This document shows positions 27,380 through 36,235 of a DNA stretch of 64,000 nt, piece after piece. The stretch comes from Aerococcus urinaehominis (lineage in GTDB: Bacteria; Bacillota; Bacilli; Lactobacillales; Aerococcaceae). Both the position numbers and the translations under genes were made by a program. Position 1 is the stretch's first letter; each line of letters starts with the position of its first letter. The notes below the pieces were generated by a model, which was not told the origin of the DNA, searched no databases, and saw only the letters and a program-made list of their open reading frames with translations. Location of the stretch: contig NZ_CP014163.1 in the NCBI RefSeq assembly GCF_001543245.1, forward strand, positions 682,001 to 746,000, given 5' to 3'.

Positions 27380-28030
27380 TTACTTACCTGCTTTAATCTC
27401 AGCTAATTTGTCAGCAAATTTTTGAGATTCTTCTTTGACGCTTTCCACGCCATCTTGTTTATAACGTTTAGTCAAGGCTGAACCTACACCTACAGCCCAA
27501 GCACCGTTGTTGATCCATTCTGCCATGTTGTCTAGGTTAACGCCACCTGAAGGCATGATTTCAACTTGTGGAATTGGTCCATGAACGTCCTTGATGAAGC
27601 TGGTGCCCAGTAAACCACCTGGGAAGGCTTTAACAATTTCACAGCCTGCTTCAAGGGCACGTTGCACTTCTGTTACGCTACCGCAACCTGGTAGGTAAGG
27701 TACAGTGTAAAGGTTACAGATGGTCGCAATTTCAGGTACCCAAGTAGGTGATACGATAAATTGAGCGCCGTTTAAGATAGCAATACGAGCAGTTACCGCA
27801 TCTAAGACGGTACCAGCACCAACTACCATATCTGTACCAGCAAATTCTTCTGCTAGGCGGGCGATAACGCGTTCAGCGCCTGGAGTTGAGAAAGTTACTT
27901 CTGCGTTCTTCACGCCACCCTCATAGGCAGCCTTAGAAATTTCATAACCTGCTTGTTCGCTGTCACCACGGACAACGGCGAAGAGGAAGTTTTCTTTCAT
28001 TTGTACAACAGTTTCTGATTTATTAGCCAT
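27380..28030 (-). CDS. kdgA: KDPG / KHG aldolase
   Basis: Cleaves 2-keto-3-deoxy-6-phosphogluconate to pyruvate and glyceraldehyde 3-phosphate. 216-residue class I aldolase. The Schiff-base lysine is expected in EIVKAFPGGLLG, and the catalytic glutamate in NAEVTFSTPGAE. VGAGTVLDAV and VSPTWVPEI, and PSGGVNLDNMAEWI for phosphate binding, are typical. AAGGAGG precedes the ATG. It has its own promoter with a cre site. Confidence 0.94.
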   Translation of the reverse strand: MANKSETVVQMKENFLFAVVRGDSEQAGYEISKAAYEGGVKNAEVTFSTPGAERVIARLAEEFAGTDMVVGAGTVLDAVTARIAILNGAQFIVSPTWVPEIATICNLYTVPYLPGCGSVTEVQRALEAGCEIVKAFPGGLLGTSFIKDVHGPIPQVEIMPSGGVNLDNMAEWINNGAWAVGVGSALTKRYKQDGVESVKEESQKFADKLAEIKAGK

Positions 28031-28059
28031 TAAAAGTCCTCCTTTTTGATAACAATCTT

Positions 28060-28088
28060 ATTATATGCTGAAACCACTTTTAGAGTAA
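28060..28088 (-). promoter_or_regulatory. Promoter of kdgA-kdgK-uxaC
   Basis: TTACTC (28083-28088) and TATAAT (28060-28065) with a 17-base spacer on the minus strand. The weak -35 overlaps a cre site. Confidence 0.6.
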
Positions 28089-28097
28089 ACGGTTTCA
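28084..28097 (-). promoter_or_regulatory. cre site (CcpA operator) at the kdgA promoter
   Basis: TGAAACCGTTTACT on the minus strand fits 13 of 14 positions of the cre consensus TGWNANCGNTNWCA and covers the -35 element. This implies carbon catabolite repression of the lower hexuronate branch. Confidence 0.75.
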
Positions 28098-28171
28098 CAA
28101 ATTAAAAGTACCTTCAGTCAATTAATCTTTATTTTTGCCCCTAAGAGACAAATAAGTTAGTCTGCTAGGAA

Positions 28172-29020
28172 TTAGTCGTATTTAGCCAGTAGGTCTTTGA
28201 ATTCTTGGATGACTTTGTCTTGGTAGTCGCCTTTGTATTCTTTGTTTAAGAATTTATCGGCTGCTTCGTTTTGGAGACGGTCCCAAGATTCTTTTTCGCT
28301 ACCGAATAAGATTGGGTAGAAGAGCACGCCATTAGATTCAGCTGCTTTTAAGTCACCAGGGGCATCGCCGACCATTAAGATCTCATCTTTGCCGTAGCCA
28401 TGCTCTAATAAGTCAGCAATAGCTTCAGCCTTAGAACCTGCTTCTTGACCGTAGACAACATCTACTGAATCCATTAAACCGTGGCGGGTCCACTCAGATT
28501 GTAGGGCTTCACCGTTAGCTGAAGAGACGATGGCAACGTCAGCTACCTGCGTCACTTGTTCTAAGCCTTCTTTAGCACCTGGGAATGGTTTATCATTACC
28601 AGCTAATTCTTTTTCGATACCTTCGTTAACAGCTTGAGACCATTTCAAAGCTAGTTTCAATGACTCGTCTGAATTAGTTTCTAAAACTTCTTCTAAAGCA
28701 CCGTTAGATAGAGAGGTTGACTCATCAGTCCATTGTTTTAAAGCTGTGATATCAACGATATCTTCGCCCGCTTCTTTGGCATTGGCCAAGCAGATAGCTA
28801 GGGCTTTGAAGCGGTTAACGCCACGAGTAGAAGAAAATAGGTTAACCCGGTTCCAGTCTTCCTGGAATTTTTCCTTGTCTTCAATACCGTAAACTTCTGC
28901 GGCTAATGGGCCAAAATAGTCATAGTGTTTAACGTTCATGGTGTCCATTGCACAACCATCTGAGTCAACACAGAATAAGAAATCTTTTTCTTTGGTAAAT
29001 TCATTAGGTAAAACTGCCAT
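28172..29020 (-). CDS. HAD-superfamily hydrolase in the hexuronate cluster
   Basis: A 282-residue HAD phosphatase with motif I FCVDSDGCAMDT (DxD), motif II IVSSANGEA, a downstream lysine region SKAEAIADLL, and motif IV MVGDAPGDLKAAE. The helical cap lies between motifs I and II. Placement between uxuB and kdgA suggests housekeeping of a phosphorylated intermediate (for example dephosphorylating a toxic sugar-acid phosphate); this is inference. AGGAGG precedes the ATG. Confidence 0.88.
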   Translation of the reverse strand: MAVLPNEFTKEKDFLFCVDSDGCAMDTMNVKHYDYFGPLAAEVYGIEDKEKFQEDWNRVNLFSSTRGVNRFKALAICLANAKEAGEDIVDITALKQWTDESTSLSNGALEEVLETNSDESLKLALKWSQAVNEGIEKELAGNDKPFPGAKEGLEQVTQVADVAIVSSANGEALQSEWTRHGLMDSVDVVYGQEAGSKAEAIADLLEHGYGKDEILMVGDAPGDLKAAESNGVLFYPILFGSEKESWDRLQNEAADKFLNKEYKGDYQDKVIQEFKDLLAKYD

Positions 29021-29045
29021 GTATATTCCTCCTAAATTAAATAAA

Positions 29046-29088
29046 GGGGCAAGTTAGACAACATCTATTATACTGTCAAAACTGCCCC
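29046..29088 (-). terminator. Intra-cluster hairpin between uxuB and the HAD gene
   Basis: GGGGCAGTTTTGACA pairs imperfectly with TGTCTAACTTGCCCC, followed by TTTATTTAATTT on the minus strand. It may partly terminate the uxuAB transcript. A TTGACA lies inside the stem, so it could also be an operator-like palindrome over a promoter. Confidence 0.55.
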
Positions 29089-29121
29089 TCATCTCAAACA
29101 ATTAATGAGTGATATTTATTA

Positions 29122-29976
29122 TTAAACGCCAGAGTAAGCTGAGAAGCCACCGTCGATTGGTAATACCACACCGTTAACGAAGCTGGCTGCTTTCTCGTCA
29201 GCTAAGAATAACGTTGGACCAACCATTTCTTCAGCTTCACCGAAACGACCCATTGGGGTATTGCGGATAATTTTCTCACCACGAGGTTTTAGGGTTTCAT
29301 GGTCTGCTTCGAACATTAAGTCAATGTTTTGGTTAGACACTAGGAAACCTGGCGCAATGGCGTTGCAACGTACGCCAACATGTGAGAAGTGAACAGCCAA
29401 CCATTGAGTGAAGTTAGAAATCGCTGCTTTAGCACCTGAGTAAGCAGGAATCTTAGTTAATGGTGTGAAGGCGTTCATTGAAGATACGTTGATGATGTTG
29501 GCACCTTCGCGACCAACCATTTCTTTAGCAAAAACTTGAGTAGGTAATAAAGTACCTAAGAAGTTTAAGTTGAAGACAAATTCAACACCAGCTGGATCTA
29601 AATCGAAGAATGATTTAGTATCTTCAGGTAGGTCTACTTCGTGGAATTCGTTGTCAGCAGTAGCGCGTGGGTTGTTACCACCAGCACCGTTAACAAGGAT
29701 GTCGCAAGGACCGAAGTCAGCCTTGATGGCATCGTGTGCAGCTTGGATTGATTCAAGCTCTAACACGTTACATAGGTAACCAGCAGCCTTACCAGCTGCA
29801 CCTGAAGCGTTGATTTCTTCAGCTACCTTGTTAGCAGCCTCTTCATTTAAGTCAAGTAGGGCTACGTTAGCACCAGCTTGCGCAAATGATTCAGCGATTT
29901 TAGAAATAATTACACCACCAGCACCTGTTAATACGACAGTTTTGCCAGTAAAATCATGTACAAATGGATTTGCCAT
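29122..29976 (-). CDS. uxuB: D-mannonate oxidoreductase (fructuronate reductase), SDR type
   Basis: Short-chain dehydrogenase of 284 residues interconverting D-fructuronate and D-mannonate. The cofactor motif TGAGGVIISKIAESFA, NGAGGNNP, catalytic INVSSMNAFTPLTKIPAYSGAKAAI (Ser, YxxxK) and the C-terminal PIDGGFSAYSGV match the YjmF/UxuB-type SDR found in Gram-positives. It is unlike the long-chain E. coli UxuB. It lies 37 bases downstream of uxuA with no promoter between. Confidence 0.9.
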   Translation of the reverse strand: MANPFVHDFTGKTVVLTGAGGVIISKIAESFAQAGANVALLDLNEEAANKVAEEINASGAAGKAAGYLCNVLELESIQAAHDAIKADFGPCDILVNGAGGNNPRATADNEFHEVDLPEDTKSFFDLDPAGVEFVFNLNFLGTLLPTQVFAKEMVGREGANIINVSSMNAFTPLTKIPAYSGAKAAISNFTQWLAVHFSHVGVRCNAIAPGFLVSNQNIDLMFEADHETLKPRGEKIIRNTPMGRFGEAEEMVGPTLFLADEKAASFVNGVVLPIDGGFSAYSGV

Positions 29977-30013
29977 AATATCTATGCCTTCTTTCTATTA
30001 ATGCAACTACAGA

Positions 30014-31096
30014 TTAGTAGCTAGGTTTCTCAGTATTAAAGCTATGGTCTTTGCCTTGGACCTTCATGTTAGCTTCGATTAAGCCGTTGAAGTAAGCTGC
30101 ACCTAAAGCACGGTCATACAAGCCATAACCAGGTGTTTCAGTTTGGTCACCCCAGATACGACGGCCGTGGTCAGGACGGATAGCCCCTTGCCAGTCATAC
30201 TCAACTAACAGCTTGATAATGGCGTTCATGTCGATGTTACCAGCTTCTGATAAGTGAGCCACTTCTTGGAAGCCCCAGTCGCCAGTGGCCACGTTACGGG
30301 TATGCATGAAGTTAATCCGGTTACGTTTTAAGGCGTACTCAGTCATCGCCACAACGTCATTTTCTAAGGTAGAAGCGTATGAACCAACACACATGGTGAT
30401 ACCATTGTACTCAGAATCATAGATGTCTAAGAAACGCTCAACTGATTTTTGACCAGTAATGATACGTGGTAGACCAAAGATTGAGTATGGTGGATCATCT
30501 GGATGGATCGCCATTTTCACGCCAGCTTCCTCAGCAGTTGGCATAATGGCTTTGATGAAGTACTCCAGGTTTTCCCATAATTTTTCTTCATCTACAGACT
30601 CATAGTCTTTGAAGACTTGGGCCATGGATTCTTTAGTGTATGAAGAATCCCAACCAGGTAGGCTTAATTCACCAGATAATGGATCCATTTTCTCAATATC
30701 TGATTTTAAGAATGCTAATGAAGTTGAGCCGTCAGGTAATGATTTGTTTAAGTCTGAGCGTGTCCAGTCAAATACAGGCATGAAGTTGTAACATACCACT
30801 GGAATACCAGCCTTACCAACGTTACGAATTGATTCTTTATAGTTTTCGATCAATTCATCGCGGTTGTCCTTACCTAATTTGATGTCTTCATGAACTGGGA
30901 TTGATTCGATAACAGAAATATGTAAGCCTTCTGCTTCAACATCCTCTTTTAATTTCATGATATTTTCTAATGGCCAAGCCTCACCAACTGGCACATCATA
31001 AACTGCAGTAACAATACCTTCCATACCTGGAATTTCACGGATATCTTTTAGGGTAACTGGGTCATGATGACCATACCATCTAAAACTCATTTCCAT
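30014..31096 (-). CDS. uxuA: Mannonate dehydratase
   Basis: Dehydrates D-mannonate to 2-keto-3-deoxygluconate. 360 residues starting MEMSFRWYGHHDPVTLKDIREIPG, with the family motifs GVKMAIHPDDPPYSIFGLPRI, TMCVGSYAS, INFMHTRNV and the C-terminal RPDHGRRIWGD (metal-binding His). AAGGAG is ten bases before the ATG at 31096. First gene of uxuA-uxuB. Confidence 0.97.
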   Translation of the reverse strand: MEMSFRWYGHHDPVTLKDIREIPGMEGIVTAVYDVPVGEAWPLENIMKLKEDVEAEGLHISVIESIPVHEDIKLGKDNRDELIENYKESIRNVGKAGIPVVCYNFMPVFDWTRSDLNKSLPDGSTSLAFLKSDIEKMDPLSGELSLPGWDSSYTKESMAQVFKDYESVDEEKLWENLEYFIKAIMPTAEEAGVKMAIHPDDPPYSIFGLPRIITGQKSVERFLDIYDSEYNGITMCVGSYASTLENDVVAMTEYALKRNRINFMHTRNVATGDWGFQEVAHLSEAGNIDMNAIIKLLVEYDWQGAIRPDHGRRIWGDQTETPGYGLYDRALGAAYFNGLIEANMKVQGKDHSFNTEKPSY

Positions 31097-31183
31097 AGTA
31101 TCTTATCTCCTTCTTTACTGTTGACTGAGCAACAAATTGTCCGAGTGACGGCTGCAACAGACTTGCATACCCCTCTCACCTTA

Positions 31184-31213
31184 ATTCTAGCCTAAATGTG
31201 GTAGTGTTTTCAA
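31184..31213 (-). promoter_or_regulatory. Promoter of uxuA-uxuB
   Basis: TTGAAA (31208-31213) and TAGAAT (31184-31189) with an 18-base spacer on the minus strand, about 90 bases before uxuA. Confidence 0.65.
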
Positions 31214-31278
31214 GAGGTAAATGTCAAAGATTGCAAAATAATTGGAGCGGAGATATAAAAGCTAATGAAAGCGCATTA

Positions 31279-31307
31279 TTGAAAACTTTGAACAATCTTG
31301 ATATAAT
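31279..31307 (+). promoter_or_regulatory. Strong promoter for the 36-residue membrane protein
   Basis: TTGAAA (31279-31284) and a perfect TATAAT (31302-31307) with a 17-base spacer, 38 bases upstream of the small open frame. It is divergent from uxuA. Confidence 0.8.
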
Positions 31308-31345
31308 GGGAAAAGCAAAGAATAATCAGGAGAGGAGGCCAGACC

Positions 31346-31456
31346 ATGGCGACAAGTCAAGCTCAAAAGAAACGTAACCGTAAGATTCTCGGATACGCCC
31401 TACTCATCCTATTCACAATCCTGCAATCGCTCTTTTTTGCTAAAGATGACCAATAA
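31346..31456 (+). CDS. Small membrane protein, 36 residues, unknown function
   Basis: Encodes MATSQAQKKRNRKILGYALL followed by ILFTILQSLFFAKDDQ. A basic N-terminus (KKRNRK) leads into a single hydrophobic helix of about 17 residues and a short acidic tail, predicting one membrane pass with the N-terminus inside. It has a GAGAGGAGG ribosome site, a near-consensus promoter and a terminator of its own, which argues for a real gene. I cannot assign a family with confidence; it has the look of the tiny DUF4044-like membrane proteins of Lactobacillales. Confidence 0.7.
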   Translation: MATSQAQKKRNRKILGYALLILFTILQSLFFAKDDQ

Positions 31457-31517
31457 TTTTTACTTTTAGCAAGCTGCATATGACAAAAAATGCAATATTT
31501 ACAGTCTAATATTTTAT

Positions 31518-31557
31518 AGCTGGTGGCTCCTATTTGAGTGGCCAGCTTTTTTCTGTA
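31518..31557 (+). terminator. Terminator after the small membrane protein
   Basis: AGCTGG...CCAGCT stem extended by GGCTC/GAGT with mismatches, followed by TTTTTTCTG on the + strand. Confidence 0.65.
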
Positions 31558-31596
31558 CAAAAAAAGAGGCTGAAGCCTAAAGCTTCAACCTCTTCT
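31558..31596 (-). terminator. Terminator after the coiled-coil LPXTG gene
   Basis: Stem AAGAGGTTGAAGC / GCTTCAGCCTCTT with a G-T mismatch, followed by TTTTTTT on the minus strand, about 90 bases after the stop codon. Confidence 0.8.
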
Positions 31597-31681
31597 TATC
31601 GTCGCGATCATGCCTAGTTTACTACTAGGACTTTATTTGATTATTTGTTAGACATCTTTGGAATAAGATGGTTTGTGGGAA

Positions 31682-33616
31682 TTAGTCTTCTTTTTTACGG
31701 AATACTAAACCAGCACCTAAACCAGCAAGAGCTAAGCCTAAACCAGCTACGCTTGCAACTGAACCAGTTGAAGGTAGGGCAGCTTTACCAGCTTCTTGTT
31801 TAGCAGCAGCTTTGTTTGAAGCTTTCTTGTCAGCGGCTTTGTTAGCTGCAGCTTTGTTTGCAGCAGCGGCTTTCTTGTCAGCAGCTTTCTTGTTGTTAGC
31901 TGCAGCTGCGTCTTGAGCTTTCTTGTCTTCTTTCTTGTCAGCTGGTTTTTCTTGTTTGTTGTCAGCTGGTTTTTCTTTGTTATCAGCTGGAGCAGCTGGA
32001 TCTTGAGCTTGACCAGCTTGGTTTTGATCAGCTGGCGTTTGGGTAGCTTGGTCTTTAACTTTTTCTACAGTCTTACCAGCTTTTTTAGCTTCTGCGTCAG
32101 CTAGAGCAGCTTTAACTTCTTCAACAGTCTTACCAGCGTATTCTGGGTAAACTGGGTCTAAGTTCTTAGCAGCAGCCTCTTGGTTAGCAGCAACGATTTT
32201 TTCAGCTTCAGTAGCGATTGCTTTTTGTTTAGCTTTGTCTAAAGCAACTTCGGCGTCACCTAAACGTTTAGCAGCATCTACTAATTTCTTAGCAGCTTCA
32301 ACTACGTTTTGGTTAGCTGTCTTAAGAGCAGCTTCTTTAGTTTCTAAGTCTGCTTTAGCTGTAGTGTATTTGCTTTTAGCGTTAGTTAAAGCAGTCTCTG
32401 CTTTAGTTAAACGATCGTTAGCTACGTCTAATTCTTTTTGAGCAGCTTGTAAAGCTTTTTGACGATCTTCAACGTTACCTTTTAATAATTCAGCAACTTT
32501 AGCTTTGTTTTCAGCGTCAGCTTTAGCAGCAGCAGCTTTTTTAACTGCATCTGCTTCTTTAGCTTGAGCATCTACTAAAGCTTTGCGAGCAGTTTCAGCA
32601 GCGTCTGTAGCAGTCTTAAAATTTTCTTGAGCTGTTACTTCAGCAGCTTCTAAGCGTGCTAATTCAGTTTTTGCAGCTGTTGCAGCAGCAGCAGCTGTTG
32701 CAGCCTCTGCAGTTTTTTCGCTTACTTTAAGGTTAGCTTTAACTAAGTTAGCCTCAGCAATTGCTTTGTCAGCTTTAGCTACAGAAAGCGCATGTTCAGC
32801 TTGTTCAACAGCAGTAGCGTTTGCTTCTGGAGTACCTAAAGCAGCTTTAGCAGCATTTAAGCGAGCGATTGCTTCTGTAACACCTTTGTCAGCTTCTTCA
32901 GCTTCTGTTTGTGCTTGTTTAGCAGCTTCTGAAGCAGAGTTTAAAGCAGCAGCTACGATAGTTTGCGCGTTAGCAGCTTCGTTAGCTTTAACTAAAGCTT
33001 CTGCTTTCTGAACAGCAACATCTTCAGCTGTTTTCTTAGCAGCTTCTGCAGTTGCAGTTGCAGCCTTAGCAGCTGTTTCCGCAGTTGCAGCAGCAGAAGC
33101 AGCTGCATCAGCTTCAATTTTACGTTGGTCAGCTACAGCTTTAGCGCCTTGAGCAGCTTTTAAAGCCTTGTCTTTACTGTCTACGTTACCTTTGATTAAT
33201 TCAACAACTTTTTCTTTGTTATCGCGGTCAGCTTGTGCATCGTCACGTTCTTTAGTTGCAGTTGTTAAATCTGCTTCTGCTTTATCGAAAGCTTTCTTAG
33301 CTTCGTCACGTTCATCAGTTGCTTTTTTAGCATCTGCTTGTGCTTTAGTGTGGCCTTCATCAGCTGCATCGAAGTCGCCTTGAGCGTCTTTTAATTCTTT
33401 TTGAGCAGCTTGGTCAGCTTTAATAGCTGCAGCTTTAGCTTCTTCTGCTTTTGCTAAATCTGCTTCAGCTTTTGCTACATTTTGAGCAGCTTCAGTTTGT
33501 TCAGCAGTTGGTGCTGCTTCAACAGCGTTAGCGTTAGCTACGAATGCAGCTGCAACAGCTACAGAAGCTACACCTACTGATAATTTACGGATTGAGTATT
33601 TGATTTCTTTTTCCAT
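31682..33616 (-). CDS. Alanine-rich coiled-coil LPXTG surface protein (YSIRK)
   Basis: 644 residues starting MEKEIKYSIRKLSVGVASVA, a textbook YSIRK signal peptide. Nearly the whole mature part (about 45-530) is Ala/Lys/Glu-rich with heptad spacing, predicting a long coiled coil. Internal duplication is visible: VVELIKGNVDSKDKALKAAQ recurs as VAELLKGNVEDRQKALQAAQ. A Lys/Ala/Gln-rich wall-spanning region, LPSTG, a hydrophobic segment and FRKKED follow. The ATG at 33616 is preceded by only a weak GGAAG site. The architecture recalls M-protein-like or Fc/host-protein-binding rods, but no ligand can be inferred. Confidence 0.92.
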   Translation of the reverse strand: MEKEIKYSIRKLSVGVASVAVAAAFVANANAVEAAPTAEQTEAAQNVAKAEADLAKAEEAKAAAIKADQAAQKELKDAQGDFDAADEGHTKAQADAKKATDERDEAKKAFDKAEADLTTATKERDDAQADRDNKEKVVELIKGNVDSKDKALKAAQGAKAVADQRKIEADAAASAAATAETAAKAATATAEAAKKTAEDVAVQKAEALVKANEAANAQTIVAAALNSASEAAKQAQTEAEEADKGVTEAIARLNAAKAALGTPEANATAVEQAEHALSVAKADKAIAEANLVKANLKVSEKTAEAATAAAAATAAKTELARLEAAEVTAQENFKTATDAAETARKALVDAQAKEADAVKKAAAAKADAENKAKVAELLKGNVEDRQKALQAAQKELDVANDRLTKAETALTNAKSKYTTAKADLETKEAALKTANQNVVEAAKKLVDAAKRLGDAEVALDKAKQKAIATEAEKIVAANQEAAAKNLDPVYPEYAGKTVEEVKAALADAEAKKAGKTVEKVKDQATQTPADQNQAGQAQDPAAPADNKEKPADNKQEKPADKKEDKKAQDAAAANNKKAADKKAAAANKAAANKAADKKASNKAAAKQEAGKAALPSTGSVASVAGLGLALAGLGAGLVFRKKED

Positions 33617-33693
33617 TTGAAACTTCCATATAATGTATTGTGTAAATAAGACTAGAAAGATTCCCATCTTATTCCGTGTCCCACACATAACAA

Positions 33694-33722
33694 ACTTTAC
33701 CAAAAATTAAGGCTATTTTCAA
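33694..33722 (-). promoter_or_regulatory. Promoter of the coiled-coil LPXTG gene
   Basis: TTGAAA (33717-33722) and TAAAGT (33694-33699) with a 17-base spacer on the minus strand, about 75 bases before the ATG. The rest of 33617-34018 shows no gene or clear signal. Confidence 0.65.
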
Positions 33723-34018
33723 GTTTTGGCGGGTTTGTTATCTGTTTGTAACCATTTTGTTAAATTCACTTGTCCAAGTCTATGCTTGAGGTTAACTTGC
33801 TAGCCTGAGCGGCTGATTTACCCTCCCGACTAGCTAATATGCAAGCGTCATCCCTCCCTACATCTACCAGGCCTGTGCTTCAACAAAGAATTAGTATGTT
33901 TGAATACTATGCAGAGATTTTATAAGAAAATTTTAAGTTTGTCTAGTGTTTTATAAAAATAAAAGTACTCTTTTCCCATATCACTACTGATCGTTTTCAC
34001 TTAACTTTCTGCTTGCTT

Positions 34019-35391
34019 CTATATATGGTCTGCTTGACCCAGGGCCAGGAGCACCTGGCTATAAAAGGCTAACCATTTAGGTAAATCGGCTAACTCGATG
34101 TACTCATCAGCCTGGTGGGCCAGGTGAGGTGCACTAGCCAGATAAGGGCCAAAGCTGACACAATTGGAATAATCTTACTATAGGTGACGGCCCCGTTAAT
34201 CTGGGCCTCCTGGGGCTGACCCGGGAAATTGTCAGCATATCGTTTTTGTAAGATTTGAATACCAGGCCGGTCCTGGTCGAGTAAAATGGCTGGTGTGTCA
34301 AAGGTCCGCCAAATTTCAGCATCAGGCAGGGCCAGGTAAAGCTGGTCGGTGATCTCATCACTGGTTACCCCATTGGGGAAGCGGCTGTCAATTTGTAAAT
34401 GCAGTTTTTGGTCCTGGCTGCGGGCCGTCCCTAAGTTGATGGTTAAGTGGCCCATCTCTTTGGAGGAACGCTCTAAGTCTAGACCGCGTCCCCGATAATC
34501 CGCAAAGGCCTGGGACAGAGCTTTCACTTGGTCTTCCTGGGTCAAATCGGCCAGGCAGGCCAGGGCTTGAACCAGAGCATTTTGCCCCAGTTCAGGTTGG
34601 GAGGCATGGGCACCCCTACCCTTAATAGTCACCCTAATCGCCTGACCAACTTCTTCGTAGTCCCAATCAAGCTGACTCTGACTAGCTAGGTAGGCTAAGG
34701 CCTGGTCCTTGCTAGCGAGGGGTAGGTCGAACTGGGCCCAGGAGGCCACTGAGTTGGCGGCATCGCCACCAGCTAGACTGCTCAGGCAGGAATCTGCTGG
34801 TAAATCCAGACTAATTTGCCAGGTGGTCGCCCCCTTTTCACCAATGCCGATAGGAAAATGGGCATCAGGGGTCAAAGCGAAGCTAGGCGGCCCGTAGGTG
34901 GCAATATAGCCCGTAAGGTCGGCCATATCAGTTTCCTCGTCAGTCCCAAAAACCAAACGGATGGGCCGCTTCATAGCTGGATTTTGGTCGCTAATCTGCT
35001 TTAAGGCATAGAGGGTGGTTAAGGCAGCCGCCTTCATGTCGCTGGTGCCACGTCCGTACATGCGCCCGTCAACAATTTGCGCGCCAAATGGGTCCCGGGT
35101 CCAGCCTAACCCGACCGGCACCACATCTAAATGACTAACAATATCGACCCGGTCTGGTTGATTTGTTTTAATGGCTTGGCCGGGTGCCTGGACTAAGAGG
35201 CCATAGCCGGCTAAATTTTTAGTTGCCAGGCCCAGGGCTTGAGCGCGATGCTCTAACCAGGTTAGGGCCCGGTTAATTTCCTGACCAAAAGGTTGGCCAG
35301 GGCCAGCACTCTGGTCGTCACGAACAGATGGTATTTGTACCAGGGCTTGTAAATCACTAATTAAGTCTTGTAAGTAAGCTTGATTATCCAT
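34019..35391 (-). pseudogene. PepV-like M20 dipeptidase with a C-terminal frameshift
   Basis: M20-family metallopeptidase. It has IVSHLDVVPVG (metal His/Asp), YGRGTSDMKAAAL (bridging Asp), FGTDEETDM (catalytic Glu pair) and an N-terminal SVRDDQSAGPGQPFG typical of PepV dipeptidases. The start is the ATG at 35391, with AGAGGAAA upstream. The uninterrupted frame ends at 34090 with an unrelated tail (IWLVHLTWPTRLMSTSS). A one-base shift near 34162-34170 restores SFGPYLASAPHLAHQADEYI and continues to a TAG at 34019-34021, as expected for this family. A single lost base in the codons after TYSKIIP explains it. The final metal-binding His is among the lost residues, so the enzyme is probably inactive unless this is a sequencing error. 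Confidence 0.85.
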
Positions 35392-35419
35392 CAAATTTCC
35401 TCTTTCTAACAAAGTCTCC

Positions 35420-36130
35420 TTAATAACCTAGCAAGTGGTAGCGGATAATAGCCAGGACGAGTAAATGGACGGGGTAAAATAAATAGAAAACTTTACTGTT
35501 GCCCCGCCCCTTCCTGCCGTTGTAGCAGGCCAAGGGAATAACCGCCAGACTCGCTGTTAATTGGGCCAGGCCCGTTAAGGCCACCATGGCTAATTGGCGG
35601 AGACGATTTTGGTCATAATAATGAAGTAAAACCACAAAGACCACCCCATAGGCCCCGTAATCCGTTGCGAGTAACTCGGCTAGGAGGGCCAAAAGGACGA
35701 CAGAACCTCCTGCCAGATAGGACCTATCTTTGAAATAGGTCATCAAACCCATGGCTAGGAAGGCTAAAAACAAGGTGAAGTAAACATTTTGTCCCCCCCA
35801 GTAGAAGATTTGCTGGTGGAGGGCCAGATCAAAAGGTATTTCCGAGACCAGGGCAAATAAGCCTAACCGTCTGGCATAGGCCCAACGATTACGGGTATAA
35901 CGGAAACCCTCAACGAGTAAAAAACAAAAAATGGGAAAGGCCAAACGGCCAATTAAGCGCATGAGAAAAACCAATTGGTCGCTTTGACCAAGGCTTAATG
36001 ACCCGAGACCAGTTTGAAGTGATACCGGCTGGACTAGAGCTGCGGCCAGGTGGTCGATAAACATGGTCGTCATGGCCAACCATTTGAGTTGGACACTGGT
36101 CAAATATGACCGGGTGGGCGGGGCTGTCAT
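35420..36130 (-). CDS. TraX family membrane protein
   Basis: 236-residue polytopic membrane protein. The TraX-family pattern is visible: VQLKWLAMTTMFIDHLAA, LIGRLAFPIFCFLLVEGFRYTRN, LFALVSEIPFDLA, QNVYFTLFLAFL, TDYGAYGVVFV and VFYLFYPVHLLVLA. The family was named after an F-pilin acetylase, but chromosomal Gram-positive members are uncharacterised acyltransferase-like proteins. The ATG at 36130 has AAGGAGGAG upstream; the longer open frame would overlap the divergent gene and is unlikely. It is 28 bases upstream of the broken dipeptidase gene, same strand. Confidence 0.85.
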   Translation of the reverse strand: MTAPPTRSYLTSVQLKWLAMTTMFIDHLAAALVQPVSLQTGLGSLSLGQSDQLVFLMRLIGRLAFPIFCFLLVEGFRYTRNRWAYARRLGLFALVSEIPFDLALHQQIFYWGGQNVYFTLFLAFLAMGLMTYFKDRSYLAGGSVVLLALLAELLATDYGAYGVVFVVLLHYYDQNRLRQLAMVALTGLAQLTASLAVIPLACYNGRKGRGNSKVFYLFYPVHLLVLAIIRYHLLGY

Positions 36131-36235
36131 TTCTTCTCCTCCTTGAGTGATAGGGGCTACCATTTTACTGGAGCTAGTGGGGCTGGCTGTAGTATAATGC
36201 CTGTGTCTAATAATTATATATAAAGAAGGTGTCCT

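Noticed and set aside
31266-31279. cre site TGAAAGCGCATTAT between uxuA and the small membrane protein gene
   Set aside because: It misses two core positions, including the C near the 3' end, and lies about 55 bases upstream of the uxuA -35, so it is too weak to call.
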